A DNA stretch of 16,121 bases, from the NCBI GenBank assembly GCA_012963185.1, contig DTWD01000577.1, positions 1 to 16,121 on the forward strand, in the 5' to 3' direction. This DNA comes from Acidobacteriota bacterium (GTDB lineage Bacteria > Acidobacteriota > Vicinamibacteria > Vicinamibacterales > UBA8438). The notes under the pieces were generated by a model that worked only from the letters and a program-made list of their open reading frames with translations, was not told where the DNA came from and ran no database searches. The first letter of the stretch is position 1. Every line of letters starts with the position of its first letter. This document shows, piece by piece, positions 15,946 through 16,121 of this stretch. The position numbers were made by a program, and so were the translations under genes.

Positions 15946-16121
15946 ATGACACGTCAATATCTTTACACCGCGGTGATCCTTCTTGGAATAGTTGTCGTTT
16001 CAATAGTTCCGGTCATTGGGCAAGAAGTGCCACGTATTTCCTCTGGTAAACCGGATTTACAAGGTGTTTGGGATTTTCGGACGATAACACCGATGGAACG
16101 GCCTGAAGATCAGGTGGAGGA
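15946..16121 (+). CDS. Exported 'GKPDLQGVWDF' protein, 3'-truncated by window edge
   Basis: Only the first 58 codons are present. The ATG at 15946 is preceded by GGGGG about 6 nt upstream. The N-terminus is a clear signal peptide (MTRQYLYTAVILLGIVVVSI, then VPVIGQE, with cleavage near GQ-EV). It is followed by 'PRISSGKPDLQGVWDFRTITPMERPEDQ'-type sequence (about residues 29-56). I recognise this start as that of an uncharacterised secreted family abundant in Acidobacteriota and some marine proteobacteria. Its function is unknown to me. It is co-directional with the NHL-propeller gene and both are exported, so a common surface role is possible but only inferred. Confidence 0.7.
   Translation, partial: MTRQYLYTAVILLGIVVVSIVPVIGQEVPRISSGKPDLQGVWDFRTITPMERPEDQVE

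Overview
The window looks like a chromosomal segment of a Gram-negative, environmental bacterium. The best guess is Acidobacteriota, Vicinamibacteria-like. This is inferred from three things: a large secreted barrel of the CBM9/DUF5916 type, an NHL-propeller protein opening with a 'VDPFWPKLP' motif, and a final partial gene with the 'GKPDLQGVWDF' motif that I associate with acidobacterial secreted proteins. The DUF4340 protein at the left edge would also fit Planctomycetota, so the phylum is not certain. Base composition is moderate (about half G+C by eye), and there is no sign of a mobile element, phage or CRISPR array.

Left part (1-7100), leucine biosynthesis. A 5'-truncated DUF4340 gene is followed by leuC and leuD, the two subunits of isopropylmalate isomerase, which overlap by ATGA. 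A LysR-type regulator on the minus strand faces leuD and overlaps its end by 14 nt. About 650 bp of AT-rich non-coding DNA separates it from the divergently transcribed leuA (isopropylmalate synthase) and leuB (isopropylmalate dehydrogenase). All four leu enzymes for the 2-ketoisovalerate to 2-ketoisocaproate branch are therefore present, with catalytic and metal-binding residues intact. The synthase is short: it ends where the leucine-sensing C-terminal regulatory domain should begin. Control by the embedded LysR protein may therefore matter more than feedback inhibition.

Middle part (7226-12673), a co-directional run of three exported proteins. They are a 974-residue outer-membrane barrel with an unusual FlgO/TolB-N-like N-terminal domain, a PQQ-type glucose/sorbosone dehydrogenase, and an exported M24 (creatinase/Xaa-Pro peptidase-fold) metallopeptidase. 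The gaps of 29 and 40 nt suggest an operon.

Right part (12777-16121). A tRNA-Ser(GCU) gene with encoded CCA is followed by a Tat-exported PhoD-family phosphatase on the minus strand. An exported NHL beta-propeller protein is transcribed divergently from it, and the 5' end of another exported protein runs off the right edge.

I see no clear defence system or wholly new gene system. The most interesting items are the domain fusion in the large barrel protein, the regulatory-domain-less LeuA beside a LysR gene, and palindromic sites around the leu genes.
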